Assembly (NCBI GenBank): GCA_000724175.1
Contig: JPGV01000020.1
Span: 1-64,000, forward strand
DNA: 64,000 nucleotides
Direction of reading: 5' to 3'
Source: [Candidatus Thermochlorobacteriaceae] bacterium GBChlB
Lineage (GTDB): Bacteria; Bacteroidota; Chlorobiia; Chlorobiales; Thermochlorobacteraceae
Below, piece after piece: positions 41,623 through 50,821 of this stretch; within the stretch, counting starts at the first letter, position 1, and each line of letters starts with the position of its first letter. The translations under genes were made by a program, and so were the position numbers. Below the pieces are notes generated by a model. It had not been told where the DNA came from, searched no databases, and worked only from the letters and a program-made list of their open reading frames with translations.

Positions 41623-43620
41623 CTATGCGCGTTTCTTGACAGTAAAATGAAATTCCGAGCCTGCGCCGCGCTCCGAGACAATCCAAATGCGTCCGCCGTA
41701 TTGCTCAATGACTTTTTTGACGATGGCCAGCCCGACGCCGCTCCCGGCTTGGTCACTCTCGCCGCGCTCGAACAGTCGAAACACTTTGTCAAAATCTTTC
41801 GGGTCGATGCCGATGCCGTTGTCCTTCACGACGATTTCATGATTGTCAATGTTTTCAATCGCATAGATGGAAATTTTCGGCTCTTTGACTTTAGCTGTGT
41901 AGCGAATCGCGTTGCCAACCAGATTCGTCATGACTTGCTCCAAGCGCCGTTTCGGAAATTTGACGGCGGGCAACTCAGGCGAAATGTCAACTTTGGCTTT
42001 GCGCGTCTCGATGTGTCCGCGATAATTTTCCATAATCGAGGAGGTCATTTCATACAAATATACCTCGTCGAGTTCTACATTCTCGCGCGAGATGCGTGAA
42101 ATGTCCAGCAGTTCGGAAATCATATCTTCCATCGTCTTGGCATTGTAGCGAATGCGCTCCAAGCAAAACCGCGCTTCGTAGTCGAGTTCGTCGAAGTAGA
42201 GTTCTTGAATTTGTGCGGCGAACCCCTGAATGGAAATCAGCGGCGCTTTGAGGTCGTGCGAGACCGAGTAGACGAAGTGTTCCAACTCCGCGTTTTTTTC
42301 GCCGAGCGTTTTGTTGGCTTCCGTAAGTGCGGCGCTGAGTTTTTTTCGATACAGCCCTTCGGCGAGTTCATTGGCGATGAGGCGAGCGAGGCGCTTTTCA
42401 TCGTTGGAAAAGTGCTTGCCACGCAGGGTCAAAATTTGCAGCACGCCTTGTAAGTCGCCCGATGCAATCATCGGAATGCTGAGCAAACTTTGCGCCGCCT
42501 TTTGGCGCAGAAACAGCTCGGCGTAAGCGAGCGACTCGTCCAGCAGGCAATCTTCAATGAAGAACTCGCGGCGCAGAAACGCCGTGCGCGGTGCAATGCC
42601 CGGCACGCCTTCCGCCACCCGATATATCAAGTCGGCGCGCTCTACGCCAAGGATGGACGCATGCGCCAGAAACAGTGTATTTTCGTCGTCATCATATTGA
42701 TAGAGTATCATTTCAGCTGACGGAAATAAGCCGCCTAATTCATTGGCGACGCGCTGTAAAATCTCGTTCACGCTGTTCGAGCGATTGATGCTTTCGCCGA
42801 TTTTAATGATGACTTCACTTTCAAGCCGTGTTTGTTTTTCAATCGTGATGTCTTGCAAGAGAATCTTGAATCCGCCTGATACGGTGCTTTGCCCAAAGGT
42901 GAGCGGCGAAAATTCTGCTTGAAAAAAATGTGGCTCGCCTCGTTGGTCTTTCAAGACGAGTTCGGTTTTGACCAATTCGCCTTTTTCGGTCTGCTGCGCG
43001 GCAAGAATCATGCGGTTCGTATCGTCGGGCGCGAGCCGTTGCATCAAATTAAATTCTTGCAAACTGTTTCTGTCCCACCCGAAAAAAAGTTCCACTGCGC
43101 GATTGACTTCCAAGACGCGATAGTCCGCGCTACAGATAAAAATCAGCTCCGCCGTCGAATCGAACAGGCTGCGGTATTGAAGTTCGGCGAAGAGCAGTTC
43201 CTCGGTTCGCTTCTTCACCGTTTCGGAGAGCGACTCGTTGTAAAATTGAAGTTGCGCGTTGGCATCGTTGAGCGACTCAGTCGCTTTTTGTAGCGACTTC
43301 GTCAGTTCTTGATTGCGCTTCGCCGTTGAGTAAACAAGAAAACTCACCACGCCGCCAACCATCACCCATGCAATTGCAACGACGCTTTGGAATCCGCCCT
43401 CGCGCAGTTCGTCAACCCCCAGAAAAAACAATCCGAGTAGAAAGCAGACAAGGGTTGCTGCTGAGAGCAAAATCTCTCGTCGTTGGTCGAAGCCTGCCGT
43501 CAACTGATTGAGCGGCTTGAGTTGAAGCGCGGCTTGCATATTGATGAAGTCGGTCAGTCGACGCGGCGCATCTATCATGGTCTTGCGGTAAAAAATGCGG
43601 ACGCTCGGTTGTTTCCGCAT
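41623..43620 (-). CDS. PAS-GAF sensor histidine kinase with two membrane helices
   Basis: About 665 residues from the ATG at 43620 (a TTG at 43638 adds six; MIDAPRRL at 43578 is a later option). Two membrane helices (LLSAATLVCFLLGLFFLGVD and VAIAWVMVGGVVSFLVYSTA) form a short hairpin, so input is probably cytoplasmic. A coiled coil, a PAS domain (LFDSTAELIFICSADYRVLE) and a GAF domain (about 270-420) follow, then HisKA (SVSHDLKAPLISI, His near 455) and the ATPase (NLVGNAIRYT, DNGIGI, GSGVGLAIVKKV). The layout resembles phytochrome-like kinases without a chromophore Cys being evident. No response regulator is adjacent. Confidence 0.93.
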   Translation of the reverse strand: MRKQPSVRIFYRKTMIDAPRRLTDFINMQAALQLKPLNQLTAGFDQRREILLSAATLVCFLLGLFFLGVDELREGGFQSVVAIAWVMVGGVVSFLVYSTAKRNQELTKSLQKATESLNDANAQLQFYNESLSETVKKRTEELLFAELQYRSLFDSTAELIFICSADYRVLEVNRAVELFFGWDRNSLQEFNLMQRLAPDDTNRMILAAQQTEKGELVKTELVLKDQRGEPHFFQAEFSPLTFGQSTVSGGFKILLQDITIEKQTRLESEVIIKIGESINRSNSVNEILQRVANELGGLFPSAEMILYQYDDDENTLFLAHASILGVERADLIYRVAEGVPGIAPRTAFLRREFFIEDCLLDESLAYAELFLRQKAAQSLLSIPMIASGDLQGVLQILTLRGKHFSNDEKRLARLIANELAEGLYRKKLSAALTEANKTLGEKNAELEHFVYSVSHDLKAPLISIQGFAAQIQELYFDELDYEARFCLERIRYNAKTMEDMISELLDISRISRENVELDEVYLYEMTSSIMENYRGHIETRKAKVDISPELPAVKFPKRRLEQVMTNLVGNAIRYTAKVKEPKISIYAIENIDNHEIVVKDNGIGIDPKDFDKVFRLFERGESDQAGSGVGLAIVKKVIEQYGGRIWIVSERGAGSEFHFTVKKRA

Positions 43621-43655
43621 GATTCTGTTTCTATCCAAAATAAACTTTCGCCTCG

Positions 43656-43796
43656 TCAGTCGATACTCCCGAGCACAAGGCTGCTGGCGTTTTTCTTATC
43701 GTGATACAACCGATGCATTGCTTTGATGAAGTCTCTATCGTCTGCCTTGTAAATGTTCGGCGTACATTTTTTCGGATTGCGGTCGAGGAGCGACAT
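43656..43796 (-). CDS. Small open frame of unknown function
   Basis: 46 residues from the ATG at 43796 (a longer frame reaches 43853). The sequence (SLLDRNPKKCTPNIYKADDR, DFIKAMHRLYHDKKNAS) looks like coding sequence: it is polar, with a balanced charge pattern and no low-complexity bias, and it fills the gap between purN and the PAS-GAF kinase on the same strand. No family is assigned and no Shine-Dalgarno is seen. It could equally be a chance frame. Confidence 0.4.
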   Translation of the reverse strand: MSLLDRNPKKCTPNIYKADDRDFIKAMHRLYHDKKNASSLVLGSID

Positions 43797-43842
43797 CGCG
43801 GTCGTTGCACTTGGCGATAAGTAACTCTGACGATGGAATATA

Positions 43843-44454
43843 TCACGCTTCACTTAAAATCTTTTCCAGCGCATCGGCGTAGAGTTGATGCTCGACTGCC
43901 AAGACACGCTCAGCAAGCGATTCGGGCGAATCGTCGGGCAAGACAGGCACGCGGCGTTGAAGAATTACCTCGCCCGTGTCATAATCGGCATCGACAAAAT
44001 GCACGGTTGCGCCGCTCTCTGGTTCTTTGGCGGCCACGACCGCTTGATGCACATGCAGCCCAAACATTCCTTCGCCCCCGAACTTCGGCAGCAGCGACGG
44101 GTGAATGTTGAGGATTTTTTTCGGATACGCCTTAATCACATCGTTTGGAATTTTTTTCATGTAGCCTGCCAGTAAAATCAAATCAATGCGATGCTGCTGT
44201 AATTTACGAAGCATAGCGTTAGTGTAATCTTGCGCTATCGGGTGTGTTTTTGTTGAGAGATGCACGGCGTCGATGTTGTTTTCGCGGGCGTAGGTCATTG
44301 CGCCGCATTGAGAGTTGTTCGAGAGGCAAAGCACAATGTCGCACGGCAGGTGTTTTTCTCGAATGCGTTTGTGCAAGGCTTTGAAGTTCGAGCCGTTGCC
44401 AGAGCAAAAGACCGCGAGCCGTTTTTTTTCGTCAGGTTTTTTGATGCTTACCAT
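43843..44454 (-). CDS. purN: Phosphoribosylglycinamide formyltransferase (GART)
   Basis: 203 residues from the ATG at 44454; the frame extends to 44535 but then overlaps the divergent purH start. LAVFCSGNGSNFKAL is the N-terminal motif, LLAGYMKKIP the substrate loop, NIHPSLLPKF the catalytic His block, and GATVHFVDADYDTGEVILQR the catalytic Asp block. It formylates GAR with 10-formyl-THF in purine synthesis. purH is divergent with 68 bp between starts. Confidence 0.95.
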   Translation of the reverse strand: MVSIKKPDEKKRLAVFCSGNGSNFKALHKRIREKHLPCDIVLCLSNNSQCGAMTYARENNIDAVHLSTKTHPIAQDYTNAMLRKLQQHRIDLILLAGYMKKIPNDVIKAYPKKILNIHPSLLPKFGGEGMFGLHVHQAVVAAKEPESGATVHFVDADYDTGEVILQRRVPVLPDDSPESLAERVLAVEHQLYADALEKILSEA

Positions 44455-44467
44455 TGCTGTAAATTTG
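44440..44467 (+). promoter_or_regulatory. Promoter candidate for purH
   Basis: TAAATTTG at 44460-44467 matches TAnnTTTG exactly; TTTG at 44440-44443 precedes it with a slightly short 16-bp spacer. Transcription from about 44473 leaves a 50-base leader. It overlaps the start of purN, so the two genes' expression may interfere. Confidence 0.5.
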
Positions 44468-44522
44468 AACGTGGCGCACAACGCCGCCAAAAATCTAATG
44501 CTAATCTTCAATCCAACCGAAT

Positions 44523-46112
44523 ATGCCGAATCCAAAAATTCAACGCGCGCTCATCTCCGTCTCTGATAAAACAGGCATTGTCGAGTTTGCCAAAGCTTTG
44601 GAGAAATTTAACATTGAGATTTTCTCGACCGGCGGCACGCTGAAAACCCTTGTAGATTCAGGCGTCAAGGCGAAATCTATTTCAGACCTGACGGGATTTC
44701 CCGAAATTTTGGACGGCAGAGTCAAGACCCTTCACCCGATGATTCACGGCGGCTTGCTCGCCATTCGCGGCAACGCCGAACACGAAAAGCAAGTCAAAAA
44801 AAACAAGCTCAAGTATATCGATTTGGTCGTCGTGAATTTATATCCCTTCGAGCAAACGGTCGCCAATCCAAAAGTAAAATTGAAAGACGCGATTGAAAAT
44901 ATCGATATTGGCGGCCCCTCGATGCTGCGCAGCGCGGCGAAAAATTACAAATCGGTTACGGTCGTTACCGACGTCGGCGACTATGAATGCGTCTTGGAGG
45001 AACTCAAAAAAAAGAAAGGCGCCACAAGCGAACAAACGCGCTTCGAACTTGCCAAAAAAGTCTTTGCCTTGACCTCGCGCTACGACCAAGCCATTAGCAC
45101 ATATTTGAACAGCCTTGCAAACGGCAACGAATCGCTCGATGCCGCAAAAGCGGGCAACAGCTACACGCTGACGCTGACGAAAGACATCGAGATGCGCTAC
45201 GGCGAAAACCCGCATCAACAAGCGGGCTTTTACAAATTGCGCTCCAGCGATGGCGAGGTCAGTTTCAATGAATTTTTCGATAAACTGCACGGCAAGGAAC
45301 TTTCCTACAACAACATTTTGGACATCTCCGCTGCCGCTGCACTCATCAACGAGTTCGACAACGAGCCGCCGACCGTCGCCATTATCAAGCACACCAATCC
45401 CTGCGGCGTCGCGCAAGCATCGAGTTTAGAAACAGCGTATCGCAAGGCATTCTCGACCGATACGCAAGCGCCGTTTGGCGGCATCATTGCTGTCAATCAC
45501 CCGCTCGATAGAGCCGCCGCCGAAGCCATGAATGAGATATTCACTGAAATCATCATCGCGCCCGATTACGACGAAGGCGTTTTGGATTTTTTAATGAAGA
45601 AAAAAGACCGGCGTTTGATACGACAAAAAAAGAGCGTCAAGCGCCTTGGTTGGGAAGTGCGCGGCACAGCCATGGGCGCGTTGGTGCAAGAGCGCGATGT
45701 AAAAACCGTGCTTAAAAACGAACTGCGCGTCGTTACCAAACGCCAGCCAAGCGAGCAGGAATTGAACGACATGCTCTTTGCATGGATTGTGGCGAAGCAC
45801 GTGAAATCCAATGCGATTGTCTATGCAAAAGGATTGCAGACGGTCGGCATTGGTGCGGGACAAATGTCACGTGTCGATTCATCACGCATCGCGCGCTGGA
45901 AAGCTGGTGAAGCCTCGCTCGACCTCAACGGTTCGGCAGTTGCCAGCGATGCGTTCTTTCCCTTTGCCGACGGACTTATTGCGGCAGCAGAAGCGGGCGC
46001 AAGCGCCGTCATTCAGCCCGGCGGGTCGGTGCGCGATGAAGAAGTGATTGCGGCCGCCGACGAGCGCAACCTAACGATGGTCTTCACTGGCACACGGCAT
46101 TTCAAACATTAA
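44523..46112 (+). CDS. purH: Bifunctional AICAR transformylase / IMP cyclohydrolase
   Basis: 529 residues, the normal length. The N-terminal MGS-like IMP cyclohydrolase domain shows [28 protein letters not shown] and [17 protein letters not shown]. The transformylase domain has [26 protein letters not shown] (catalytic Lys-His) and a C-terminal block with GSVRDEEVI and [11 protein letters not shown]. It performs the last two steps of IMP synthesis. With purN divergent next to it, this is a small purine cluster. A strong terminator follows. Confidence 0.98.
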   Translation: MPNPKIQRALISVSDKTGIVEFAKALEKFNIEIFSTGGTLKTLVDSGVKAKSISDLTGFPEILDGRVKTLHPMIHGGLLAIRGNAEHEKQVKKNKLKYIDLVVVNLYPFEQTVANPKVKLKDAIENIDIGGPSMLRSAAKNYKSVTVVTDVGDYECVLEELKKKKGATSEQTRFELAKKVFALTSRYDQAISTYLNSLANGNESLDAAKAGNSYTLTLTKDIEMRYGENPHQQAGFYKLRSSDGEVSFNEFFDKLHGKELSYNNILDISAAAALINEFDNEPPTVAIIKHTNPCGVAQASSLETAYRKAFSTDTQAPFGGIIAVNHPLDRAAAEAMNEIFTEIIIAPDYDEGVLDFLMKKKDRRLIRQKKSVKRLGWEVRGTAMGALVQERDVKTVLKNELRVVTKRQPSEQELNDMLFAWIVAKHVKSNAIVYAKGLQTVGIGAGQMSRVDSSRIARWKAGEASLDLNGSAVASDAFFPFADGLIAAAEAGASAVIQPGGSVRDEEVIAAADERNLTMVFTGTRHFKH

Positions 46113-46138
46113 GACAGCCATCAGGTTTAGTCCCAACG

Positions 46139-46170
46139 AAAAGAGCAGATTGTTCATCTGCTCTTTTTTT
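46139..46170. terminator. Rho-independent terminator between convergent purH and gcvP
   Basis: Stem AAAAGAGCAGAT / ATCTGCTCTTTT with a five-base loop and a run of T; the flanking A residues let it work in both directions. Confidence 0.9.
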
Positions 46171-46190
46171 CTTTTTGTTGCTGCGGCTTA

Positions 46191-49109
46191 CTAAACGAGT
46201 TCGGCTTTTTCTACATCGGCGTAAGACTCAATCGGCTCGCAGGCGCAGACAAGGTTGCGGTCGCCGTAAGCGCCGTCGATGCGCCGAACCGTCGCCCAAA
46301 TTTTCGCCTCGCGCACAAACGCCAACGGATAGGCGGCTTTCTCTCGCGAATACGGCTTGTCCCAAGCGTCCGACATCACCATTGCCGCCGTATGCGGCGC
46401 GTTTTTCAAGACATTGTTGGCGCGGTCAGCTTTGCCGTGTTCAATCTCGCGGATTTCTTCTCGAATCGAGAGCATGGCTTCGCAGAAGCGGTCGAGTTCC
46501 GATTTCGGCTCGGATTCCGTCGGCTCAATCATAATCGTGCCTGCCACCGGGAATGAGAGCGTTGGCGCGTGAAAGCCGTAGTCCATCAACCGCTTGGCAA
46601 CGTCTTCCGCCTCAATGCCGACCGCTTTGAACGGACGCAAATCGATAATCATTTCGTGCGCGCATCGTCCGTTTTGATTTGTGTAAAGCACGGGATACTC
46701 GCCTTCCAATCGCGCCTTGATGTAATTCGCGTTGAGAATTGCCATCTTTGTTGCGTTGGTCAAGCCGTCGCCGCCCATCATTGCAATGTATGCGTAAGAA
46801 ATCGGCAGAATGGACGCGCTGCCGTAAGGCGCCGCCGAGACCGCCGTGATGCCCTTTTCGCCGCCCGTTTCCACAAGACGGTGCTTGGGCAGAAAGGGCG
46901 CCAGATGTTTCGCCACGCCAATCGGTCCCATGCCGGGTCCGCCGCCGCCGTGCGGAATACAGAATGTTTTGTGCAAGTTCAAGTGGCAGACGTCCGCGCC
47001 GATGTTTGCCGGACTCGTCAAGCCGACTTGCGCGTTCATATTTGCGCCGTCCATATAAACCTGTCCGCCGAAACGGTGAATCGTCTCGCAAATCTCTTTA
47101 ATGCGTTCTTCAAAAACGCCGTGCGTCGAGGGATACGTGACCATCAAACACGCGAGCGTGTCTTTGTGTTGTTCGGCTTTGGCTTTCAAGTCGTCCATAT
47201 CGATGTTGCCGCGCTCGTCGCATTTGACGACAACGACGCTCATTCCTGCCATCACCGCGCTTGCCGGGTTTGTGCCGTGCGCCGATTGCGGAATGAGCGC
47301 GGTGGTGCGATGCGTCTCGCCGCGGGAGTGATGATAGGCTCGAATCGTCATTAAGCCTGTGTATTCGCCTTGCGCGCCGGAATTGGGCTGCAACGACACC
47401 GCGTCGAAGCCCGTGATTTCACACAGCCACGCTTGTAAATTTTTGAACAGCTCTTGATAGCCTTCGGTCTGCGACAGCGGCGCAAACGGGTGCAATCCGC
47501 CGAACTCCGCCCAAGTAACGGGAATCATCTCCGTCGTTGCGTTGAGTTTCATTGTGCAACTGCCGAGTGAAATCATCGAGTGAACCATTGAGACGTCTTT
47601 GTTCTCCAACTTTTTGAGGTAGCGCAGCATTTCGTGTTCGCTGTGATGGGTATTGAATACCGGGTGCGTCATAAACGCCGACGTGCGCAAGAGATTTTCA
47701 GGAATGTTCAATTCGATTTCTTCTGCAAACCGACCGAACCGCACGTCCAAAAAGTCGCGCGTGAGCGGCTCTCGATACGCGCCGAGAATTTCGATAATCT
47801 GGCGCACGTCGTTTATCGTGGTTGTCTCATCGAGCGAGATGCCAATGCGTTTGTTGTCGTCAAAGTATCTGAAATTGACGCCCGCTTTCTCCGCCGCCTT
47901 ACGGTATTTTTTAATGTCTTTGGCGAGCGCGCTGACCGTAATCGTATCGAAGTGATGTGCGTTCTTCACTTCAAAGCCAAGTTCTTCCAAACTTTTTTTC
48001 AGCAAGGCTGTAAGTCCATACACGCGCTCGGCGATGGCGCGCAAGCCTTTCGGACCGTGATAAATTCCATAAGCCGCCGCCATCACTGAGAGCAGCACTT
48101 GCGCGGTGCAGATGTTCGAGGTGGCTTTCTCGCGGCGAATGTGTTGTTCGCGGGTTTGCAGCGCCATACGCAAGGCGCGATTGCCGTCGGCATCAACGGA
48201 GACGCCGATGAGCCGTCCGGGAATGTTGCGTTTGAACTCCTCTCTCGTTGCAAAAAACGCCGCGTGCGGACCGCCGTAGCCCATTGGCACGCCGAAGCGT
48301 TGCGCCGACCCGAACACCACGTCCGCGCCCATTTCGCCCGGCGGCTTTAAGAGCGTCAGCGCGAGCAAATCCGAACCGACGGCGACCGTTACGCCGTAGT
48401 CGTGCGCGGCGGAAATGAGATTGCTATACTCTTCCACGCTGCCGTCTGTCGCCGGATATTGCACCATTACGGCAAAGAGATTTGGGTTCGTCAGGTCGAG
48501 CGTTTTGTGATTTCCAACCATGAGTTCAACGCCAATCGGCTCAGTGCGCGTGCGAAGCAAGTCAATCGTTTGCGGGTGCAAGAGTTCCGACGCAAAAAAT
48601 TGTTTCGCCGATTGTTTGGACGACGGACGCGCCGCGTATAAGAGGTGCATTGCTTCGGCGGCGGCGGTGGCTTCATCCAAGAGCGATGCGTTGGCGATTG
48701 GCATTCCCGTCAAATCAATCACCATCGTTTGGAAGTTGAGCAACATCTCCAAACGCCCTTGCGCAATTTCGGCTTGATACGGCGTGTAGGCGGTGTACCA
48801 GCCCGGATTTTCTAAAATGTTTCGCAAAATCACGGTCGGCGTAACGGTGTTGTAGTAGCCTGCGCCGATGAACGATTTGAAGATTTTGTTTTTCGAGGCA
48901 AGCGTTTTAAGCGACTGTAAGAAATCGCGTTCCGATTGCGCGGCGGGCAAGTTGAGCGGCTTTTCAAGGCGAATCGCCTCGGGAATCGTTTGCGCAATCA
49001 GCTCGTCGAGGCTTGCGACGCCGATGGTTTTGAGCATATCGGCGGCGTCTTTGGCAGAAGCGTTGTGGCGGGATTCAAATTTTTCTTGATACTGCAAGTT
49101 CAGACTCAT
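46191..49109 (-). CDS. gcvP: Glycine dehydrogenase (decarboxylating), P protein
   Basis: 972 residues, a single-chain P protein (alpha and beta halves fused, as in E. coli). The PLP Lys lies in [20 protein letters not shown] (about residue 715); [20 protein letters not shown] and [14 protein letters not shown] are conserved in the family. It decarboxylates glycine and passes the aminomethyl group to lipoyl-GcvH. The gene order is gcvH, Uma2 gene, gcvP with gaps of 20 and 11 bp; gcvT is not in the window. Confidence 0.98.
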   Translation of the reverse strand: MSLNLQYQEKFESRHNASAKDAADMLKTIGVASLDELIAQTIPEAIRLEKPLNLPAAQSERDFLQSLKTLASKNKIFKSFIGAGYYNTVTPTVILRNILENPGWYTAYTPYQAEIAQGRLEMLLNFQTMVIDLTGMPIANASLLDEATAAAEAMHLLYAARPSSKQSAKQFFASELLHPQTIDLLRTRTEPIGVELMVGNHKTLDLTNPNLFAVMVQYPATDGSVEEYSNLISAAHDYGVTVAVGSDLLALTLLKPPGEMGADVVFGSAQRFGVPMGYGGPHAAFFATREEFKRNIPGRLIGVSVDADGNRALRMALQTREQHIRREKATSNICTAQVLLSVMAAAYGIYHGPKGLRAIAERVYGLTALLKKSLEELGFEVKNAHHFDTITVSALAKDIKKYRKAAEKAGVNFRYFDDNKRIGISLDETTTINDVRQIIEILGAYREPLTRDFLDVRFGRFAEEIELNIPENLLRTSAFMTHPVFNTHHSEHEMLRYLKKLENKDVSMVHSMISLGSCTMKLNATTEMIPVTWAEFGGLHPFAPLSQTEGYQELFKNLQAWLCEITGFDAVSLQPNSGAQGEYTGLMTIRAYHHSRGETHRTTALIPQSAHGTNPASAVMAGMSVVVVKCDERGNIDMDDLKAKAEQHKDTLACLMVTYPSTHGVFEERIKEICETIHRFGGQVYMDGANMNAQVGLTSPANIGADVCHLNLHKTFCIPHGGGGPGMGPIGVAKHLAPFLPKHRLVETGGEKGITAVSAAPYGSASILPISYAYIAMMGGDGLTNATKMAILNANYIKARLEGEYPVLYTNQNGRCAHEMIIDLRPFKAVGIEAEDVAKRLMDYGFHAPTLSFPVAGTIMIEPTESEPKSELDRFCEAMLSIREEIREIEHGKADRANNVLKNAPHTAAMVMSDAWDKPYSREKAAYPLAFVREAKIWATVRRIDGAYGDRNLVCACEPIESYADVEKAELV

Positions 49110-49120
49110 TTTACGGTTGG

Positions 49121-49735
49121 TTAGGCGTTAGGCGAGATAAATATCTCGGTTAAAGAAATTTCAACATCGGGAAAGGCTTGAAGCGAGATTTTTTCGCTCG
49201 GCTTCAACAGGCGCTGTTCGGCGTAATTGTTGCCCCTTGGCTGGCGATAGACTTCCAATTGATTGTCCTGCAAATTCAAAACCCACGCTTCGGGAATGCC
49301 CGCGCTGGCGTAAAGCGGCAACTTGATTCGGCGGTCGTAGAGCAATGACGCATCTGCCACTTCAATCAACACATGCACATCGCTCGCTGTTGCCTTGCCT
49401 GACAAGTAGTCGTCCGCTTTCCACTTCAACAGCGCAATATCGGGTTCGGGTTCGGAGTCGTCGCTTAGAATGACGGGCAATTGCGTGAATACAGTTGCCC
49501 TTTTACCGAATGTCTCAATGAATAATCGAGACAACCTTGCCACGTAGGCAATGTGCGGCGCGTTCATTGCAGGCATTTTGACAATCTCCCCGTTGATGAG
49601 TTCCAAGCGCTCATCGGGCTTGAAGACGCCCGCGTTATACATCACATAGTATTCCTCAACCGTGATTTTGCGGCGCGTTATCGGCGCTTCAATCGCTGCT
49701 TCTGTTTGCATCGGTTCTTTGAGCTGGTTCTTCAT
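49121..49735 (-). CDS. Uma2-family nuclease-like protein inside the gcv operon
   Basis: 204 residues. [40 protein letters not shown] (catalytic Asp), [20 protein letters not shown] (Glu and downstream Lys) and [14 protein letters not shown] are the Uma2 landmarks in order. It is placed between gcvH (20 bp upstream) and gcvP (11 bp downstream), so it is co-transcribed with glycine cleavage genes. Nothing in its family suggests a role in glycine metabolism; a neutral insertion that kept the operon intact is the simplest explanation. A second Uma2 gene lies at 15747 and shows little similarity by eye. Confidence 0.87.
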   Translation of the reverse strand: MKNQLKEPMQTEAAIEAPITRRKITVEEYYVMYNAGVFKPDERLELINGEIVKMPAMNAPHIAYVARLSRLFIETFGKRATVFTQLPVILSDDSEPEPDIALLKWKADDYLSGKATASDVHVLIEVADASLLYDRRIKLPLYASAGIPEAWVLNLQDNQLEVYRQPRGNNYAEQRLLKPSEKISLQAFPDVEISLTEIFISPNA

Positions 49736-49755
49736 TATGTCTCATCTGGACGAAC

Positions 49756-50136
49756 TTACTTGCCGATGTGCGCTTTGTAATCGGCGGCGGTCATTAGGGC
49801 TGCAACGTCGGCAGGATTTGACACTTTGAGTTTAATCATCCACCCGCTTTGATACGGCTCTTTATTTACAATTGACGCATCTTTCAAGGCTGGATTATGC
49901 TCGATGATTTCGCCGTCGACGGGCAGGAACAAATCCGACACCGTTTTCACCGCTTCCACTGTTCCGAAGATGTCATTGGCTTTGAGTTTTGTTCCCACAT
50001 CTTTGAGATCGACGAACACAATGTCGCCCAACTCCGACTGCGCAAAATCGGTAATACCAATGAGCGCGACATCGCTCGATTCAAGAATAATCCACTCGTG
50101 TTCTTTGGTGTAGCGGAGTGTTTCAGGAAAAGTCAT
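49756..50136 (-). CDS. gcvH: Glycine cleavage system H protein
   Basis: 126 residues, normal length. YTKEHEWIILESSDVALIGI, FAQSELGDIVFVDLKDVGTK and the lipoylation site TVEAVKTVSDL (lipoyl Lys near residue 64) are diagnostic. It carries the aminomethyl group between P and T proteins on its lipoyl arm. It is the first gene of the gcvH-Uma2-gcvP run; the 190-bp upstream spacer shows no glycine riboswitch and no exact TAnnTTTG element. Confidence 0.97.
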   Translation of the reverse strand: MTFPETLRYTKEHEWIILESSDVALIGITDFAQSELGDIVFVDLKDVGTKLKANDIFGTVEAVKTVSDLFLPVDGEIIEHNPALKDASIVNKEPYQSGWMIKLKVSNPADVAALMTAADYKAHIGK

Positions 50137-50326
50137 GTCTGGAAGCGTTTGAAGTTGTGATAAGAAAGCGCGTTTGAAATTCTTGGCGCTAATCTAACAC
50201 TTTTCGCCTGACTCTGAAAGCAGCTTGACGCGCGCCTTAAGCCTTGCGTTGTATCACATAACTTTTCATCTGGCGCTGCGTATTATTGCGCACTCATCTG
50301 CCCCAACTATAATCCTGTTACATAAC

Positions 50327-50821
50327 ATGTTCTTTCAAAACAGACCTGAGTTGCTGTTCACTGCTGCGAGTATGCTCACTGCATTTATCGGAGGGAGTTT
50401 CATGTTGGAAAATTGGGTGATTGGATTTGTTATTGCTGCTTTTTTTGGTGTTCTGAACGGAGCGGGACTTTGGCTGCTGTATCGGCGCGATCGGCTTTCA
50501 CGGGCGGCGACAATTCGTCAGGTTCGAATGATGCTTTGCGACGTTGTCAACAATAAACTCGCGGTCATTTCGCTGGCGTCGCGAATGTCGACAACTGCCA
50601 ACGCAGAAGAGACATCGCAACGCCTTCAACTTATTGACGAATCGGTGAAGGACATTTCCGAGTGTATCTCGAACTTATCGGAAGAATCGCTTGACCGTTG
50701 GCATGCAAAATATGCCGCTGCTGAGTGCGAGAGAGCCACATGCATTACGCCGCGCCTCAAGAAGCGTCGTCGCCGTTTAACTGGGGCTTCACAATCACGA
50801 CCTCCTCGCGCTCAACCGTAA
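50327..50821 (+). CDS. Membrane protein with a histidine-kinase-like helical hairpin lacking the phospho-acceptor His
   Basis: 164 residues from the ATG at 50327. Two membrane helices occupy about residues 8-45 (LLFTAASMLTAFIGGSFMLE, WVIGFVIAAFFGVLNGAGLW). The soluble part includes RQVRMMLCDVVNNKLAVISL and a second helix (RLQLIDESVKDISECISNLS), a pattern like the dimerisation hairpin of histidine kinases (H-E-x-N-N-x-L), but the His position is Asp and no ATPase domain follows. The tail is short and basic and its last 65 bp overlap the convergent rqcH gene, so the true end may be less conserved. Function unknown. Confidence 0.55.
   Translation: MFFQNRPELLFTAASMLTAFIGGSFMLENWVIGFVIAAFFGVLNGAGLWLLYRRDRLSRAATIRQVRMMLCDVVNNKLAVISLASRMSTTANAEETSQRLQLIDESVKDISECISNLSEESLDRWHAKYAAAECERATCITPRLKKRRRRLTGASQSRPPRAQP

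Noticed and set aside
50137-50326. Possible glycine riboswitch upstream of gcvH
   Set aside because: I looked for the tandem aptamer core pattern and saw none; the spacer is also short.
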